Positions 23,395-34,811 of a stretch of 64,000 nucleotides of DNA are shown here, piece after piece. The stretch is taken from contig CM077828.1 in the NCBI GenBank assembly GCA_039720395.1, positions 18,512,264 through 18,576,263 of the forward strand, written 5' to 3'. The position numbers and the translations under genes are program-made. Position 1 is the stretch's first letter, and every line of letters begins with the position of its first letter. The DNA is from Liquidambar formosana. Lineage: Eukaryota; Streptophyta; Magnoliopsida; Saxifragales; Altingiaceae. Below the pieces are notes generated by a model that saw nothing but the letters and a program-made list of their open reading frames with translations, made no database searches and was not told the origin of the DNA.

Positions 23395-26300
23395 TCAACA
23401 CCCACCACTTGCAGGCTCAATTGAACTTAAAAGACCATTGCCTCTTAGCTGCATGCAATGATCTTCTGCATCCATTTGAGCGCATATAATCACCACTGCC
23501 AGGCCATTGTAATGTGCCTCTTGCATGATATTAACCGCATTGTCAAGGGTCATTCCGGGAATAACCTTCATCAACACTTGGACAACATACTCTCGCTTAT
23601 TGTAATTGTCATTATGCAACAATACACGATAAGGTGGAGACATTTTCCTTGATTTCCTGAAAAAAATAAACAAGAAAAGTAGTTGGATCTTCTATTTTAG
23701 CTTTTATCCATTACCCTACTATTCATGAATCATGATAGATACAAATTCTGCATGCAACAAGACAAGGTCATACTAAAAATGTTTTTCAAGAACCAGCAAG
23801 GATGGTTAATGAGGCAGGTTCAGATCCAATATCATCATTTTTTTATACAATCCAGGCAACCACTGCCCAGTTTAAGTCGGGATTGAGGACATCATGTTAA
23901 AATGGATAATCCAGAGTCCAGACATTGCACCAAAAAGTCTAGGCACATTTTCAAATTTCATTCAGTGAAATGATCCAAGTCCCCCTCCGCCTGTTGCTGT
24001 GGTGTGCCATAATGAAAAGAAGATGGAAGTTATACTGATTCAAGAACGAGAGGGGTTGGGGAAGCTAAACAGGAATCAAACCTCAAAAACACAATCTAAA
24101 TGAAATTCAGGACGGAAACGATGCATCCTGAATGTGGATGGAGAATTTTTTTATTTATTATTATTATTTTTTTATCAACAACAAAAAGAGAATATTATAT
24201 ATAAGAAAAGGAAAGAAGGTACAAAAGGAGGACAAGCAGTCCACCTAAAAGCCAAAGAAGCAACAGAAAAAAGAAACATGAAAAAGACTAAGAACACACT
24301 GCATTCCAATCTGATAAAACTAAAAACAGAGGAATATTGCCAAAAACTTTAGAAGAATGAGCCCAAAAAGATCCCAAAAAATGCACGCTATCCCATAAAC
24401 CAGCCATAGAAGACTCCCTGTTCTCAAAAATCCTTGCATTCCTTTCAAGCCGAATGACCCAAAAAACTGCCAGAAATGCACAATTCCAAAGAACCAGAGC
24501 CTTCCTGGTGAAACCAAAGCTCCAAAAATCAATCTCGAAAAACTCCAATGCGGATGGAGAATATGCCTGAGTGGCTAAGCCAATATTCCAAATAATGACA
24601 GGTTAAAGGGGCATTTTTCTTTTTTCTTTTTTTTTTTTTTTTTTTTTCTGTTGAAAGTGTTTTCAGAGTGTCAATCAAATGTATTAGACCTAGACAGGGT
24701 TTTCAGCGTGTAAATCAAATGCTTTAGACCTAGAGTTGATCTCGCAACCAGGCAGTTTTAGATGATTTAGCATAAGAGTTTTCCAAATGGATCCAAAAAT
24801 GCATGTAAGATTGCTATTAGGACGTTTTACAAATATCACTCTTCTTTTTGGTCAGCCAATACTTGGAAACCAATAATGTTACAGGATTGGGATGTCACTG
24901 GGAATATCACAACTAATCCAAATCTCCTGAAAGAGTAAAGAATAGATAATATAAGCAACAAACAAAGATGATAGACAGTTTCACCATCTTATATACATAC
25001 CAAAGAAACCCTTCAATGCAGCTGAGTTAGAGAAAAGTGCAAACTATTTGTTGTCTTAATGCCTAAAATGATAGAAAAGTGGACATAAATGAATTCTGCC
25101 CATTCAGCTTGATTGGTAGCCTATACAGGATGGCCTCTAGGTTGAAGAAGTCCCCTCACCTATAAACTAAGTATCACTGGAAGAAATTCATTGGATAGTG
25201 CCTTCGTTGTCATAGTACGAATTAACTCGTCCTAAAAAGGAGCAACATCTGGGGATTGAATGCACAGCAGACTTACCAGAAGCCTAATGATCATGTAAGT
25301 AGGACATTCTGCTTTACCTTCTATGTTACATGAACATTTCAAAATGTGGGTGATGGGGACATCAAGCATAGTCTACTACAAGGTGGCCCAGCTTGACCTA
25401 TAAATTTGAAGACCATGGATTTACCATATTACTTAATTTATTTTAGAATAATAAGTTGTTGCATTTGAATTCTTAGACTTAAGGGTTAAGTTTTTAGTTT
25501 TTTACTATATTTGCTAGACTTGAGGCCCAAGTTTACTACCTTTGATGTAAATGGAGTCCAATATAAACGCTCCATAACTCTTTAAGAAAATCAGCTTTTG
25601 ATGAATTAAGAATTTGGTGTTTCTTAGGTTTGGTGTCGACTCCAAACTCCCTTAGGTGCCGATTCCTAGGGGTTCAAGCTTCTTTTCTTTCTCTACTTTT
25701 TTTCTCTCTCAAGTGTCCTTGAAGTTTTCCTGCATCAGTGGGAAGTACCCATGTCTGACATGTATGACATGGGTGTGGGTACTCCTGCTGGACACTTCAA
25801 AATAGTGAAAAATATTTACAAAGTAGACAAATCCGACACCTGTACCCGCGCCCGACACCCATACCCGAGTCCATGTAACACAGTTTACCTTGCATCGGAT
25901 TCAGAGTCAAATGTAGACGATGGATTTAGTGGTGCTTAATTACAGTCTCATTTTCTGTACTAGTGAATGGAGTATCCAATTGGTTCGCCATACTTGCACT
26001 AACTCCCCCCCCCCCCCCCCCTCCCCCCCCAACACTCTCAACCACCTCTTTTGCCCGAAAGAGTGACTCGATATCCAGGGTCACCAAAAGGCTGGTTACT
26101 GCTTGTCCGGATTTGAACCCCAGACTTGGTCAAATACAATCGCATTGGTTGCCCCTTTACCCATCTCAGAATTTATTGTGGAGAGATGTGTATGTATGGT
26201 GATGATGAAAGGTTTTTGATGCAACAATTCCTTGGTATAGGTTGGGCATTTTAACTATTCAGCCATGGATACTTAAAGGTCTTATTCAAATTAGGCAGAG

Positions 26301-29282
26301 GGGCTCCTCACACCAATCATTGCGAGGGCAGTGTTTAAGAGCTCTCTTGCAGAGGATTTGGGGTGCTTCGCAGGCACCTTACATCAACTTATCTAAGTCT
26401 CCATTATGTGTTCCATTCTTGAGGGTGTGGTTCTCAGGCCTTCCACTTTGGATAGGAGAAGGTGGTTGCTTCACTCTTCTGGTATTTTCTCTTGTCATTC
26501 TTTCATGGAATCTATCATTCTTGGCTCTAATGAGAACTCTTTTCCTCCTTTCAAGATGATTTGGAAGTCAAAAGTGCCTCTAAAGGTTCAGATTTTTGCT
26601 TGGACTGTTGCTCATAAGAAAATTAATACCAATGATATGTTTCAGATAAGGAGACCAAAGCATTGTTTGTTACCTCAGTGGTGTGCCATGTGTAGGAGGG
26701 GTGCAGAGAGTCTTGACCATCTGTTTCTTCATTGTGAGGTGGCTACTGTGTTATGGCGAAGATTATTCCAGAGGGTGGATATTTGTTGGGTGTGTCCTGC
26801 TTTGTGTTCTGATTTGTTGGTCATTGACTTCGCTGGTTTAGGGAGAGGTCCGAGAGGAGTGGTGTTGTGGAGGTGTGCGATTCTTGCTGTTTTCTGGGTT
26901 CTATGGCTTGAAAGAAATGAGAGGATTTTTGAGGATAGGATTGAGGAAGTTGGTGGTTTATGGGAAAGGGTTGTTTTCTTGGCTTCTTTTTGGGCTTCTG
27001 TGGCTAGGGAGTTTTATGGTGTTCCATTGTTTCTTATTATCTCTGATTGGAGAGCTGTATGTGGCCTTTAGTGTTATTTTTCTTGCTCTTCTTTTTTATT
27101 TTCTTTCTCCCTCAATAGGACTTCTCGTCCTATTTGTAACTTTTTTCTCTCTCTTCTTTTTAATAAATTTTTCTGTTGCCTATCAAAACAAAAAAAAATT
27201 ATGTGTTCCATTCAAGGCAAGCTATGGAACCAATAACTAAAACCCAAAGGAAATAACAACTTTAAAAACCTGTTATTTGTCCAAGGGAAAAAGAAGACTT
27301 TGAGTCCTAGTTGGTTTCTATATTGGTTAATCTTGTTTTTAGAAGGTTTGTGGCCTAGCAAGTTTTCTAGAGTACTTGGTTAATGAAATATTGAGCGTTT
27401 TGGTTTGGTTATTGATGGCATGCTTGCCTAAGTTCTCTCTTTTATTTCTTCTTCTCTTTTCTTTAATTCTAAATAGTATTTTGTTTTTTGATTAACCCAC
27501 AGACAGCTTTTATTTTCATTGTTTTCTCAACCTAAAACCCTACTCCCAAAACCCAAACCCTATTGCTTTGCTATAAGCCTTTATCTTAATCTCCTACACC
27601 CTAAAATAGTTGTTGTCCAGAACTGTAGCAGCCTATGTTCTGAAATTCCAGCCACTCACCTTATTTAAACCTTGGCCGACTCAAAAATTCATCTATAAAG
27701 CCTAGAACTCTTTACCACCCTTAAAAACCTAAATATCGCAAGCTTTTTTTTTTTTTTTTTTTTTGATCCACAATAGAGATAATATGTCAATATTAAGAGA
27801 GATAACACCCAAAGACCAGTTGCAAACGCAACCCCCAACTAGAACAACTGAAAATCTCCAGGGCACCCCCACTAAAAACCACACCCCAAACAACAACTAC
27901 AAACTAAGCCCAACACACCCCTACATAGAAAGCAGCAAAACAAAACAAAAAGCATTCCTACAGAAAACTCCACACAATCAAAGGGAACAGAAAAAACAAA
28001 GGCATCGGATCCAATATTTGAAGCAAAAGGACCACACGCCCAGCAGAAACAAGCCCCGAAAAATCAACTGCCCAAAAGCCCATACATCCTTAATCATGTT
28101 ATACTGCATCATATTACAGTCGAGTATAGCAAGTAGTGTCTGTCTAGGATTTGTACTTGAGGAAAAGAGGATGTGGAGGAGACTAACAAGCAAAAAAATA
28201 TGTTGTTCATGGTGATGGGTGGAACTTTTTGGAGTGACATGGCTGACAGATACCAACTTTGGAAAAACATAAGAACGGGTTTACAGAAATCAATTTAGCA
28301 TCATTGAACATGAAACTCCTCACGATATAGATACGTTCCATATTCTGATTCAAGGTTTTATGTGTTTGTTTTCAGGCACTTCCTTTTGTATACATCTTGT
28401 AGATCCCACTACATTGTCCAAAACTAAGGGGGAGTTACAGAATGGTCTGGCTACAGGAAAATAACTACAATTGATTAGTAACTACATATAGATGACTACC
28501 AACTTAACCAAGAATGACTACGAAGTTACTAGTCAATTGTATTGATTTGCAATTATTTGCCCGTATCTGGACCATTTTGTAATTCCATCAAAACTAATTA
28601 TAAATTATAAAAAATTCCAATGCCAATGTAAGGCAACGTTTATGATGTGTTTAAGCAATATCAAGATGAAGAAATTATTTTCATATTGGGTAGACCTATT
28701 TCCACACCCTTTTTTTATCATTCACACCCTTCTACGGTTTTTTGCTAATCTACACCCTTCCATTGGCTTAAAGCAAGGGTGTGGATTAGCAAAAAAGGAT
28801 TATTAATCCATGGAACGGTGTGGAATATCAAAAAAGGATGTGGAAATAACCCCACCTTTTTCAATTTTCTCATTATAAAAACTTTAACCTTTGTTCGGAT
28901 TTCAGAAAGATGAGGGAAAATGAAATTTTTGGTGACTATTCCCAGAAAAATTTATAAATTAGATACATATATGGAGGGTTTGTCTCAAGGGGCAATTTTA
29001 GATTGGTTGGGCTACCGGAAAATGATTACAATTCAATACAAATTATTACTAACTTCCTAATTAACAATTACTGACTTAACTAACAATGACTACTGACTGC
29101 AATTATTTTCTAGTAGCCCGACCAATATAAAATTCCCCGTTTTTTCAAAAGTACATCCTTATTTGATAAACTTTTTATTAGCCATGTGCAAATATGCAAT
29201 AAAGACCAAGGACTACACTTGTATGTAGGAATGCTTCAAGGACATCATGGTTTGTTGCTTAGCACAAGAAATGGCCCTAGTG

Positions 29283-29313
<31 letters not shown>

Positions 29314-31149
29314 GAAAAAGAAAAAAAAAAGAAGGGTTTGTAGCCAAGCCTAAGTACTATGGGCAGAGCTTTGTTTACTTAAAATGAATATGTATATTCA
29401 CAGTTCATGCCTCAGTACATACAAGCTTTTAGATGAAAAAAGTTTTGATCATATTTTTAGCTAATTGAAGCATGGAGGTGTAGGAGTAGGACCGTAGGAG
29501 TAAGAAAGCTTTGGATTTTAGGAGGATGGCACTGCATGCCCTTTTTTGGACATCATGGTTTGTTGTTAGCAAAAGAAATGGCCCATTTTTTGATAGTTGA
29601 TACTTCTTGGGCACATCTTCACTTCTAAATTGGTATAGTTTTATATTTCCAGGCATTTGCAAAGTTTTTCAAAAAAATTTATAGCATTAAGTCATTTCAA
29701 TAATTAGGGAATTGAAACTCAATGTATAATATAATACTTCGAACCTTGAATATATTTTGTCTTTACGAAAAAATAAGAAGAAGAAGAAGAAGAAGCACAT
29801 AATTATATATTTTTCAGTTTTACATGCAACAAAATAGAAAGCTTGCCAAGAATATTAGTGTCTATACCTCAAGTCAAACTCAGATTCACGGCCAGGTGTT
29901 GTTCTCTCAATGGTTGGCCTCTCTAACAACCCACCACCTTTCCCTGGTCCTGCAGCTGATATCGATGTCAAAATGCTTCGATTCATGCATTGTTTGTAAA
30001 GAGAATGTCTATCCCCTGAGATTAAGTCATAGTATTGTCAAAAAGAAATAACCATTATTGTAGGTATACTTAAAAAGAAGAAAGTCAACAAATGGCTCAG
30101 TATATAGCATAGAATGAGGATCATAACTGAGAGGCGAATGTGGATTGATGATTCTTCAGGATTGTTTTCTTGTAAGTCATATTTTGAGAAGATGACTGAG
30201 AGCCCTAATATCCCTTCTTTTCAGTTTTCGGAGTTCATTTGGAAGTCACGGATGCCCCTCAAAGTTCAGGTTTTCATGTGGTCTGTTGTTCTCAAGAGAG
30301 TTAGCACCAACGATGTGATTCAAAGAAGGAGGAACCTCCTTTTATCTTCGACCACAATGGCGATGTTTATGCAGGAATGGGTTAGAGAGTATTGACCATC
30401 TTTTTCTTCTCTGCCCTGTGGCTAGACGCTTGTGGCAGAATCTTTTTTCCATTGGTGGTGAATGTTGGGTGATGCCAAGATGTGTTGGTAGCTTGCTTGA
30501 GACCCACTTCTGGGGCCTTGGCAAAGGCAAGAAGGCTGGAATTATCTGGCAATGCGCCTCCTTTGCTATCTCTTGGGTCATCTAGCTTGAAAGGAATGCG
30601 AGAGTCTTTGATACCAAAGAGGCTTCCTTCGTTAAATTATGGGATAGGGTGCAATGTTTGGGTTCTTTTTGGGCTCATGCTTCTAAGGAATTTGGTGATA
30701 CTCCACTCTTCCTCCTAAAATTGGATTGGAGGGCGGCTTGTTGCTGACTGTCCAAACTTATTAGTTTCTGTTTTCTTCATCTTTCTTGATTTTGTTATGC
30801 TCTAGGTCTCTAGGAGGTCCTCTTGTCCTCCTTTTGTACTTCATGTTCCACCTTTATTAATATATATCTTTTGTTGCTTATCAAAAAAAAAAAAAAAAAG
30901 GATCATAACGTATATGTTATAAGCATACTATGCAGAACTTGCTTAACATGTATCCATTCTGCAATTATATTTCAACATGCATTTACACACACACACACAA
31001 ATATATATATAGCTTTGATCATGTGCGGGATATCCCAGATATCCTGTACAATCACGGATGTCCGTGGGTGACATGCGTGCACACGCATGTCATCCACAAA
31101 CAGCCGTGATCGTGAGGGCTAGTCCAGGATATCCTACACTTGAACATCC

Positions 31150-31193
<44 letters not shown>

Positions 31194-33287
31194 CACATAT
31201 ATATTATCTTCAATGTTACATATTGTTAGGAAATTGTATCAAATACTAATTAGGTTTAGATAACTCCTTAATAGAGATATTATTTTAAGGAAATTCTTAT
31301 AAGGATTTCTTGTGGACAAATAAGTTACACATATTCTTATTCCTCGTCTAACAAGGAATTGAGTTTTGAACTCTCGAAAGGGATCAATAGTTTCAATTTG
31401 AACATACCCAAGATTTGGAAGATGGGTCTCCCCTCTTAGAAAGCGCACTGTGAGAGGATTCTATCATGTGACTTAGGTGGAGTGACCTCTTTGCAATTTG
31501 AGGAGTGACTGCTTGTGAGTTGTGACTGACTGGTTTTGGACTTTTGGCTCAGCCATTGTTCTACTGAGTTTTGAGACAGTGTTATTGTAATCTTCTGAAC
31601 TTAACGAAGCTTGTTGGTTGTCTTCTCCCACAGATGTAGGCCTATTGTTGGGTGAACCAAGTTAATTCTTGTGTCCTTATGTTGTAAACCCAAATCAATG
31701 CTTCTGCGTGTTACATATATAATAAGTGGTCTCCAAAAATATTTGTGTCCAATACATTCTCCCTTTAAAAACTAGAGTACAAATAGGATAAATTACAAGA
31801 AACCCCCCTGAACAAATAACTCATTGAATTATTATATTGTTACAATTTGCCACCTTCTGTTTGTTTGCCGGTTGGGACATTTGACAGAAATAGACCTTGT
31901 GAGAAGGGCTACAATCATGCCAACCCGAGCCTTGGGGTGTTTGAGCTTGGTTCATTCAAAAGCTTGATTATTTAAGCTCGAGATGAGTTTGTTATGACCG
32001 AGCTAAGCCGAGTTTTGGTTTACTTGATCTTGACTCGTTCAATAAACAAACGAGCTCAAATGAACCCTTACCAAGCTTGTTCGTGAGCTGGTCACGAATG
32101 TCTTAGTTCATTTGCAACCTTACCAAGGGTGAAAGACTCATAAAATATGTATATAAAATGCAAGCTAATATCATATTATACTCCCTCTGTTCCTAATTGA
32201 CCGTCCCCTTTGAAAAACACGCTTTTTTGAACGAGTTGGGAAATTATTATATTGTTACAATTTGCCACCTTCTGTTTGTTTGCTGGTTGGAAAATTTGAC
32301 AGAAATAGACCTTGTGAGAAGGGCTACAATCATGCCGACCCGAGCCTTGGGGTGTTTTAGCTTGGCTCATTCAAAAGCTTGATTATTTAAGCTCGAGATG
32401 AGTTTGTTATGACCGAGCTAAGCCGAGTTTTGTTTTACTTGATCTTGACTCGTTCAATAAACAAGCAAGCTCAAATGAACCCTTACCAAGCTTGTTCATG
32501 AGTTGGTCACGAACGTCTTACTTCATTTGCAACCTTACCAAGGGCGAAGACTCATAAAATATGTATATAAAATGCAAGCTGATATCATATTATACTTCCT
32601 CCATTCCTAATTGACCGTCCCCTTTGAAAAACACGCTTTTTAAGGAAAGCTTATTAAATACTTTCATTTCAGTACATATGTTTTGACATTCCAATTTTGC
32701 CCTCAAGTGTACAAAACATTAGAAAAAGAGAGAATACTTTTTTAAGGGTATTTTAGGAAATGAAAATTAAATAAATAAATAAATCATTAACTTTTGGAAT
32801 GTGACAATAATTTTGAAACATCCCAAAAATGAAAGGAAGCCAATAATTTAGGAACAGAGGGAGTAATAATCATCATATTTTTATCGAGTCTCATTCACAA
32901 GCCCTCAACAAGCATATTCACGAGCCCTATCGAGTTAAGTTTCGGTCTGTTTGGGCTCAACTCGTTTAAACAACCCTTTTATAATTTAGGATAAATTACA
33001 CAAAAACCCTCAACTATATTACCAATTTCACAAAACCCCATGTACTTCAAAACCGAACAAACAAATAACCCTTCAACCATTAAATTTTACAATTCAATCT
33101 ACCCATATTCCATAACAACAAGAGGCAGCAAAACTTTTTCAGTGACAAATATTCAACAGCTCATTAAGGCATATCAGAATCTGATTGTCATGAAATAGAA
33201 TTCCATCCAAAAGTTGTCATCAATTTCATTTGCACCCTTTTTAAATTCATGTCACATAACATAATTTAGTGAAGCATCAATACATAC

Positions 33288-33350
<63 letters not shown>

Positions 33351-33414
33351 CTGGTTTAGGGTTGAAGACGTGATTGGGGGAGAGAGGGAGTCGACCACAA
33401 ATGGCAGTCTCCAT
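23395..33414 (-). CDS. CLPS1: Chloroplast ClpS-type N-recognin / Clp protease adaptor (3 exons)
   Basis: Adaptor that delivers N-degron substrates to the plastid ClpC/ClpP protease. Exons in transcription order: 33414-33351 (64 nt), 30015-29868 (148 nt), 23656-23395 (262 nt). These total 474 nt, 157 codons plus TGA, with phases 1 and 2 matching across GT-AG introns of 3.3 and 6.2 kb. Exon 1 starts METAICGRLPLSPNH, a plant ClpS transit peptide. Exon 2 encodes the linker with GKGGGLLERPTIERTTPGRE and SEFDLR. Exon 3 holds the ClpS fold: PPYRVLLHNDNYNKREYVV (the NDN of the N-degron pocket), VLMKVIPGMTLDNAV, QEAHYNGLAVVI (conserved His) and the C-terminal LLSSIEP...GGC. Length fits the family (about 159 residues in Arabidopsis). 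An isolated reading of exon 3 from an internal Met would miss the transit peptide. Both introns carry multiple transposons. Confidence 0.96.
24147..24546 (-). mobile_element. Severely 5'-truncated LINE with 16-bp TSD
   Basis: The - strand encodes only the last 86 residues of a LINE reverse transcriptase ([42 protein letters not shown] then stop at 24288). A 3' tail reads as T-rich sequence on + at 24147-24178. The flanks AATGTGGATGGAGAAT (24131-24146) and AATGCGGATGGAGAAT (24547-24562) form a 16-bp target duplication with one mismatch. It is inserted in sense orientation in CLPS1 intron 2. Confidence 0.9.
24563..26402. other. CLPS1 intron 2, mostly unassigned
   Basis: Contains a poly-T run at about 24617-24645, an imperfect repeat of 'TTTTCAG(A/C)GTGT(C/A)AATCAAATG' at 24660 and 24705, a C-rich tract at 26006-26030 and a SINE-like segment (26030-26175). 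No host exon is recognised. Confidence 0.5.
26030..26175 (-). mobile_element. Possible tRNA-derived SINE (minus strand)
   Basis: On the - strand a perfect box B, GGTTCAAATCC (complement of 26109-26119), is preceded by a degenerate box A-like GATGGGTAAAGGGGCAACC. The layout and some bases match the SINE at 6147-6367. Its 3' side abuts the C tract on + (a G run on -). No target duplication was found. Confidence 0.4.
26419..27197 (+). mobile_element. 5'-truncated LINE with perfect 16-bp TSD
   Basis: An almost intact frame of 221 codons (to 27071) covers the zf-RVT end: MIWKSKVPLKVQIFAWTVAH, CAMCRRGAESLDHLFLHCEV, CAILAVFWVLWLERNERIFED, IISDWRAVCGL. It then has a U-rich 3' UTR and a tail CCTATCAAAACAAAAAAAAA. 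Flanks ATTATGTGTTCCATTC at 26403-26418 and 27198-27213 are identical. The intact frame and perfect TSD mark this as one of the youngest LINE insertions here, antisense to CLPS1. Confidence 0.93.
27214..27744. other. CLPS1 intron 2 spacer
   Basis: AT-rich sequence with repeated 'ACCCTA'-like phrases (27535-27605). No gene or element boundary is recognised. Confidence 0.4.
27745..28090 (-). mobile_element. Retroposon 3' end with poly(A) on minus strand
   Basis: On the - strand a T/G-rich, non-coding stretch ends '...TTATCTCTATTGTGGATC' followed by about 18 A (poly-T at 27746-27763 on +). This is the look of a LINE or other retroposon 3' UTR. The 5' limit and TSD are uncertain. Confidence 0.45.
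28428..28588. mobile_element. Mutator-like MITE with 9-bp TSD
   Basis: Ends GGGGGAGTTACAGAATGGTC and, inverted, ATGGAATTACAAAATGGTC flank a core containing (T)AATAACTAC-type arms, also inverted. CAAAACTAA occurs at 28419-28427 and 28589-28597, a perfect 9-bp target duplication. A diverged sibling lies at 28989-29138. Confidence 0.8.
28689..28857. mobile_element. MITE, 'CTATTTCCACACC' family, second copy
   Basis: Left end GACCTATTTCCACACCC and right end GGATGTGGAAATAACCCC pair as inverted repeats. Internal TTCACACCCTTCTACGG and GGAACGGTGTGGAAT form a second inverted pair. Same family as 22806-22930, now in CLPS1 intron 2. Confidence 0.6.
28989..29138. mobile_element. MITE related to 28428-28588
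   Basis: Ends GGGGCAATTTTAGATTGGTT and its inverse (ACCAATATAAAATTCCCC) bracket a core with GGGCTACCGGAAAATGATTA and the inverted TAATTATTTTCTAGTAGCCC-like arm. No clear target duplication. Confidence 0.6.
29139..29867. other. CLPS1 intron 2 next to exon 2
   Basis: Contains a C(18)A(10) homopolymer pair at 29286-29312 and a GAA microsatellite at about 29776-29795. The phrase 'GACATCATGGTTTGTTG' occurs at 29242 and 29550. No gene is recognised. The donor of CLPS1 exon 2 is at 29866-29867 (- strand GT). Confidence 0.5.
30128..30898 (+). mobile_element. 5'-truncated LINE with 11-bp TSD
   Basis: Frames interrupted by one or two frameshifts and a stop encode FIWKSRMPLKVQVFMWSVVL, then IDHLFLLCPVARRLWQNLF, then ERNARVFDTKEASF and LKLDWRAACC. 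The 3' end is GTTGCTTATC followed by about 17 A. Flanks AGGATCATAAC at 30117-30127 and 30899-30909 are identical. It lies in CLPS1 intron 1, antisense to the gene, about 100 bp from exon 2. Confidence 0.9.
30910..31827. other. CLPS1 intron 1 with TA microsatellite
   Basis: Holds a (TA)n repeat at 31153-31186, an inverted repeat around 'GGATATCC(T/C)' (31028-31045 and 31130-31137), and near 31793 an end fragment similar to the Mutator-like MITE at 17351-17658. No gene. Confidence 0.5.
31828..32642. repeat. Tandem duplication of about 415 bp
   Basis: 31828-32228 and 32243-32642 are direct copies offset by 414-415 bp with scattered substitutions (for example TTTGCCGGTTGG against TTTGCTGGTTGG). 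The unit includes AGCTCGAG-rich sequence and ends inside the 5' part of the Stowaway MITE at 32595-32863. Copy 1 therefore carries only the MITE's first tens of bases. It lies in CLPS1 intron 1. Confidence 0.92.
32595..32863. mobile_element. Stowaway-type MITE, TA target
   Basis: Ends CTTCCTCCATTCCTAATT and, inverted, CTCCCTCTGTTCCTAAATT are the classic Stowaway (Tc1/mariner) terminal repeats. TA dinucleotides flank at 32593-32594 and 32864-32865. About 269 bp, no coding. The left end is also present, truncated, in the preceding tandem copy (from about 32181). Confidence 0.85.
33281..33348. repeat. (CATA)n(TA)n(GA)n microsatellite at the CLPS1 donor
   Basis: Compound simple repeat ending at the CLPS1 exon 1 donor. 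The splice GT is the complement of 33349-33350 and the GA repeat starts within the donor consensus. Confidence 0.93.
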
Positions 33415-33781
33415 AGTTTAGGTGGGTTTGAGGTTTTCTCTCTCGTTCCACCACACCACACCACACTCTTGTGTCTCTCTTTCTCTGGTAGGGTGGCTGA
33501 ACAGGGATTCCTCTTAGTACCACTAATACTTGTAGTAGTCTCACTGATTTTTATGTGGTGTTGTACTGTTTTCCTCCTGGGAAAAAACATGAGGGGAGAA
33601 AAATGAAAGACAGAAAAAAGGAAAAAGAAAAAAAATCATGTGTGGTGGGGTTTTATTTAGAGGAGATTGTATGGTGTGTGTGAACCCCCATGGAGAAGTT
33701 CGTGGGCATGCCAATGTTCTATTCTGGACAGTTCATTTTATTTCTTTTGATTTTTTTGCAGAGGATCTTCTAACTTGTAGG
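33415..33781 (-). promoter_or_regulatory. CLPS1 5' UTR and proximal promoter
   Basis: Immediately upstream of the CLPS1 ATG (complement of 33412-33414). The - strand has GAGAGAAAACC- and GTGTGGTGTGG-type simple sequence. I see no unambiguous TATA box. Only about 370 bp separate the start codon from the duplicated transposon-bearing block at 33782. Confidence 0.5.
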
Positions 33782-34027
33782 AATATTTGGTTGTGGCCCA
33801 CAGCAGGTTTAACCGTCAAAGTCACAACCTGACGCTACCGAACTCGGTTGGGGCAGCTTAGAAGGGGAGGTCGGTGAATCTCAATCGACCTACTACCATT
33901 GTAGGGGTCGTTTGGCAGTGTCCAAAAATTAGGCTCCAACTTATTTGGTCTTGTGTTTGCTAAGTCCTTCAAGCCCGATACGGAATAAGAAAAATGCTAC
34001 CTATTACTTAACAGTATAATAACCCTG

Positions 34028-34050
34028 CGCCGGGGGGGGGGGGGGGGGTG
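34028..34050. repeat. Poly-G tract in host flank, copy 1
   Basis: About 18 G residues, followed by an A-rich AAAAAGAAAAAAAGAAAAA stretch. The equivalent in copy 2 lies at 38527-38550 with a different G count and different bases on both sides of the run. Confidence 0.85.
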
Positions 34051-34164
34051 CGGGTTAGATTCTATCCGTGTTATAAAAAGAAAAAAAGAAAAAAAAAATT
34101 GTATAACAAATAGAAGGCCAAATTTAATTTTAATGCTTAATGGGTTACGTTAAGCAATGCTATA

Positions 34165-34811
34165 TGTACGGGGTATTTTCCGTACGATGGATGCTGGTTC
34201 TTCCGAGCAGAGCTGTGTTCCCACCAATGAACTTGCCTGCACACAGTAAACACACCGTTAAGGGATGACCGGAGTGAGTCCGGTCGTCTCCTCTCCGATG
34301 CTGAAGTCAGTCGTGTGTATAGCTAAAGGGAGGGTTTAGACTAGGGTTTTGTGTACAGCTTACCTTCCTTAGGCTTAGAATTGTTCTATTTATATCTGTA
34401 CCTTTATCTAACCATGGTTTGGTTAGATGGCGGTTTTCCTCTGGTTGAGGTTAACCTGGGTTCTATTGATAACTGTGTGACTAGGGTCAAAGCTGACCAT
34501 AGTCAGCTTTGAACCGAAATTAGAATAACTGCCTGCCCGTTTGTTACGCAATAGCTGTTTTACTCACGTGTTTCCTTCATGCAGGGCTTGAATCTGTTTA
34601 CCCACTTTAGTTCGTGATCAAAGGAGTTCGAGTTAGCTTAGCTGTCATGGTTGGTCATTCGGATCCTAACCATCAGCTCGGGGAATAATGACTAATGGCA
34701 GTTTACCGTGCTGATATGCATTGAGCTCGTGATTCTTATTTTGTATGTTGCCGGAACCACCAGTTCGTGACTAAGAAGGGTAAAATGTTCAGCTCGGGAT
34801 TTATCCACACA
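34165..34811 (-). repeat. Tat LTR in the left tandem copy
   Basis: Starts TGTACGGGGTATTTTCCGTA and ends ATCCACACA as written on +, with the same upstream CTATA as the LTR at 38667-39317. It closely matches that LTR but has shortened homopolymers (TTT for TTTT) and several substitutions. Confidence 0.9.

Noticed and set aside
26406..27071. 221-codon ORF as a host gene
   Set aside because: It is the zf-RVT end of a LINE with a poly(A) tail and a 16-bp TSD.
33252..33590. 112-codon - strand ORF starting MFFPRRK
   Set aside because: It covers CLPS1 exon 1 in a different frame and runs into a microsatellite. The METAICGR frame joins to the next exon in phase.
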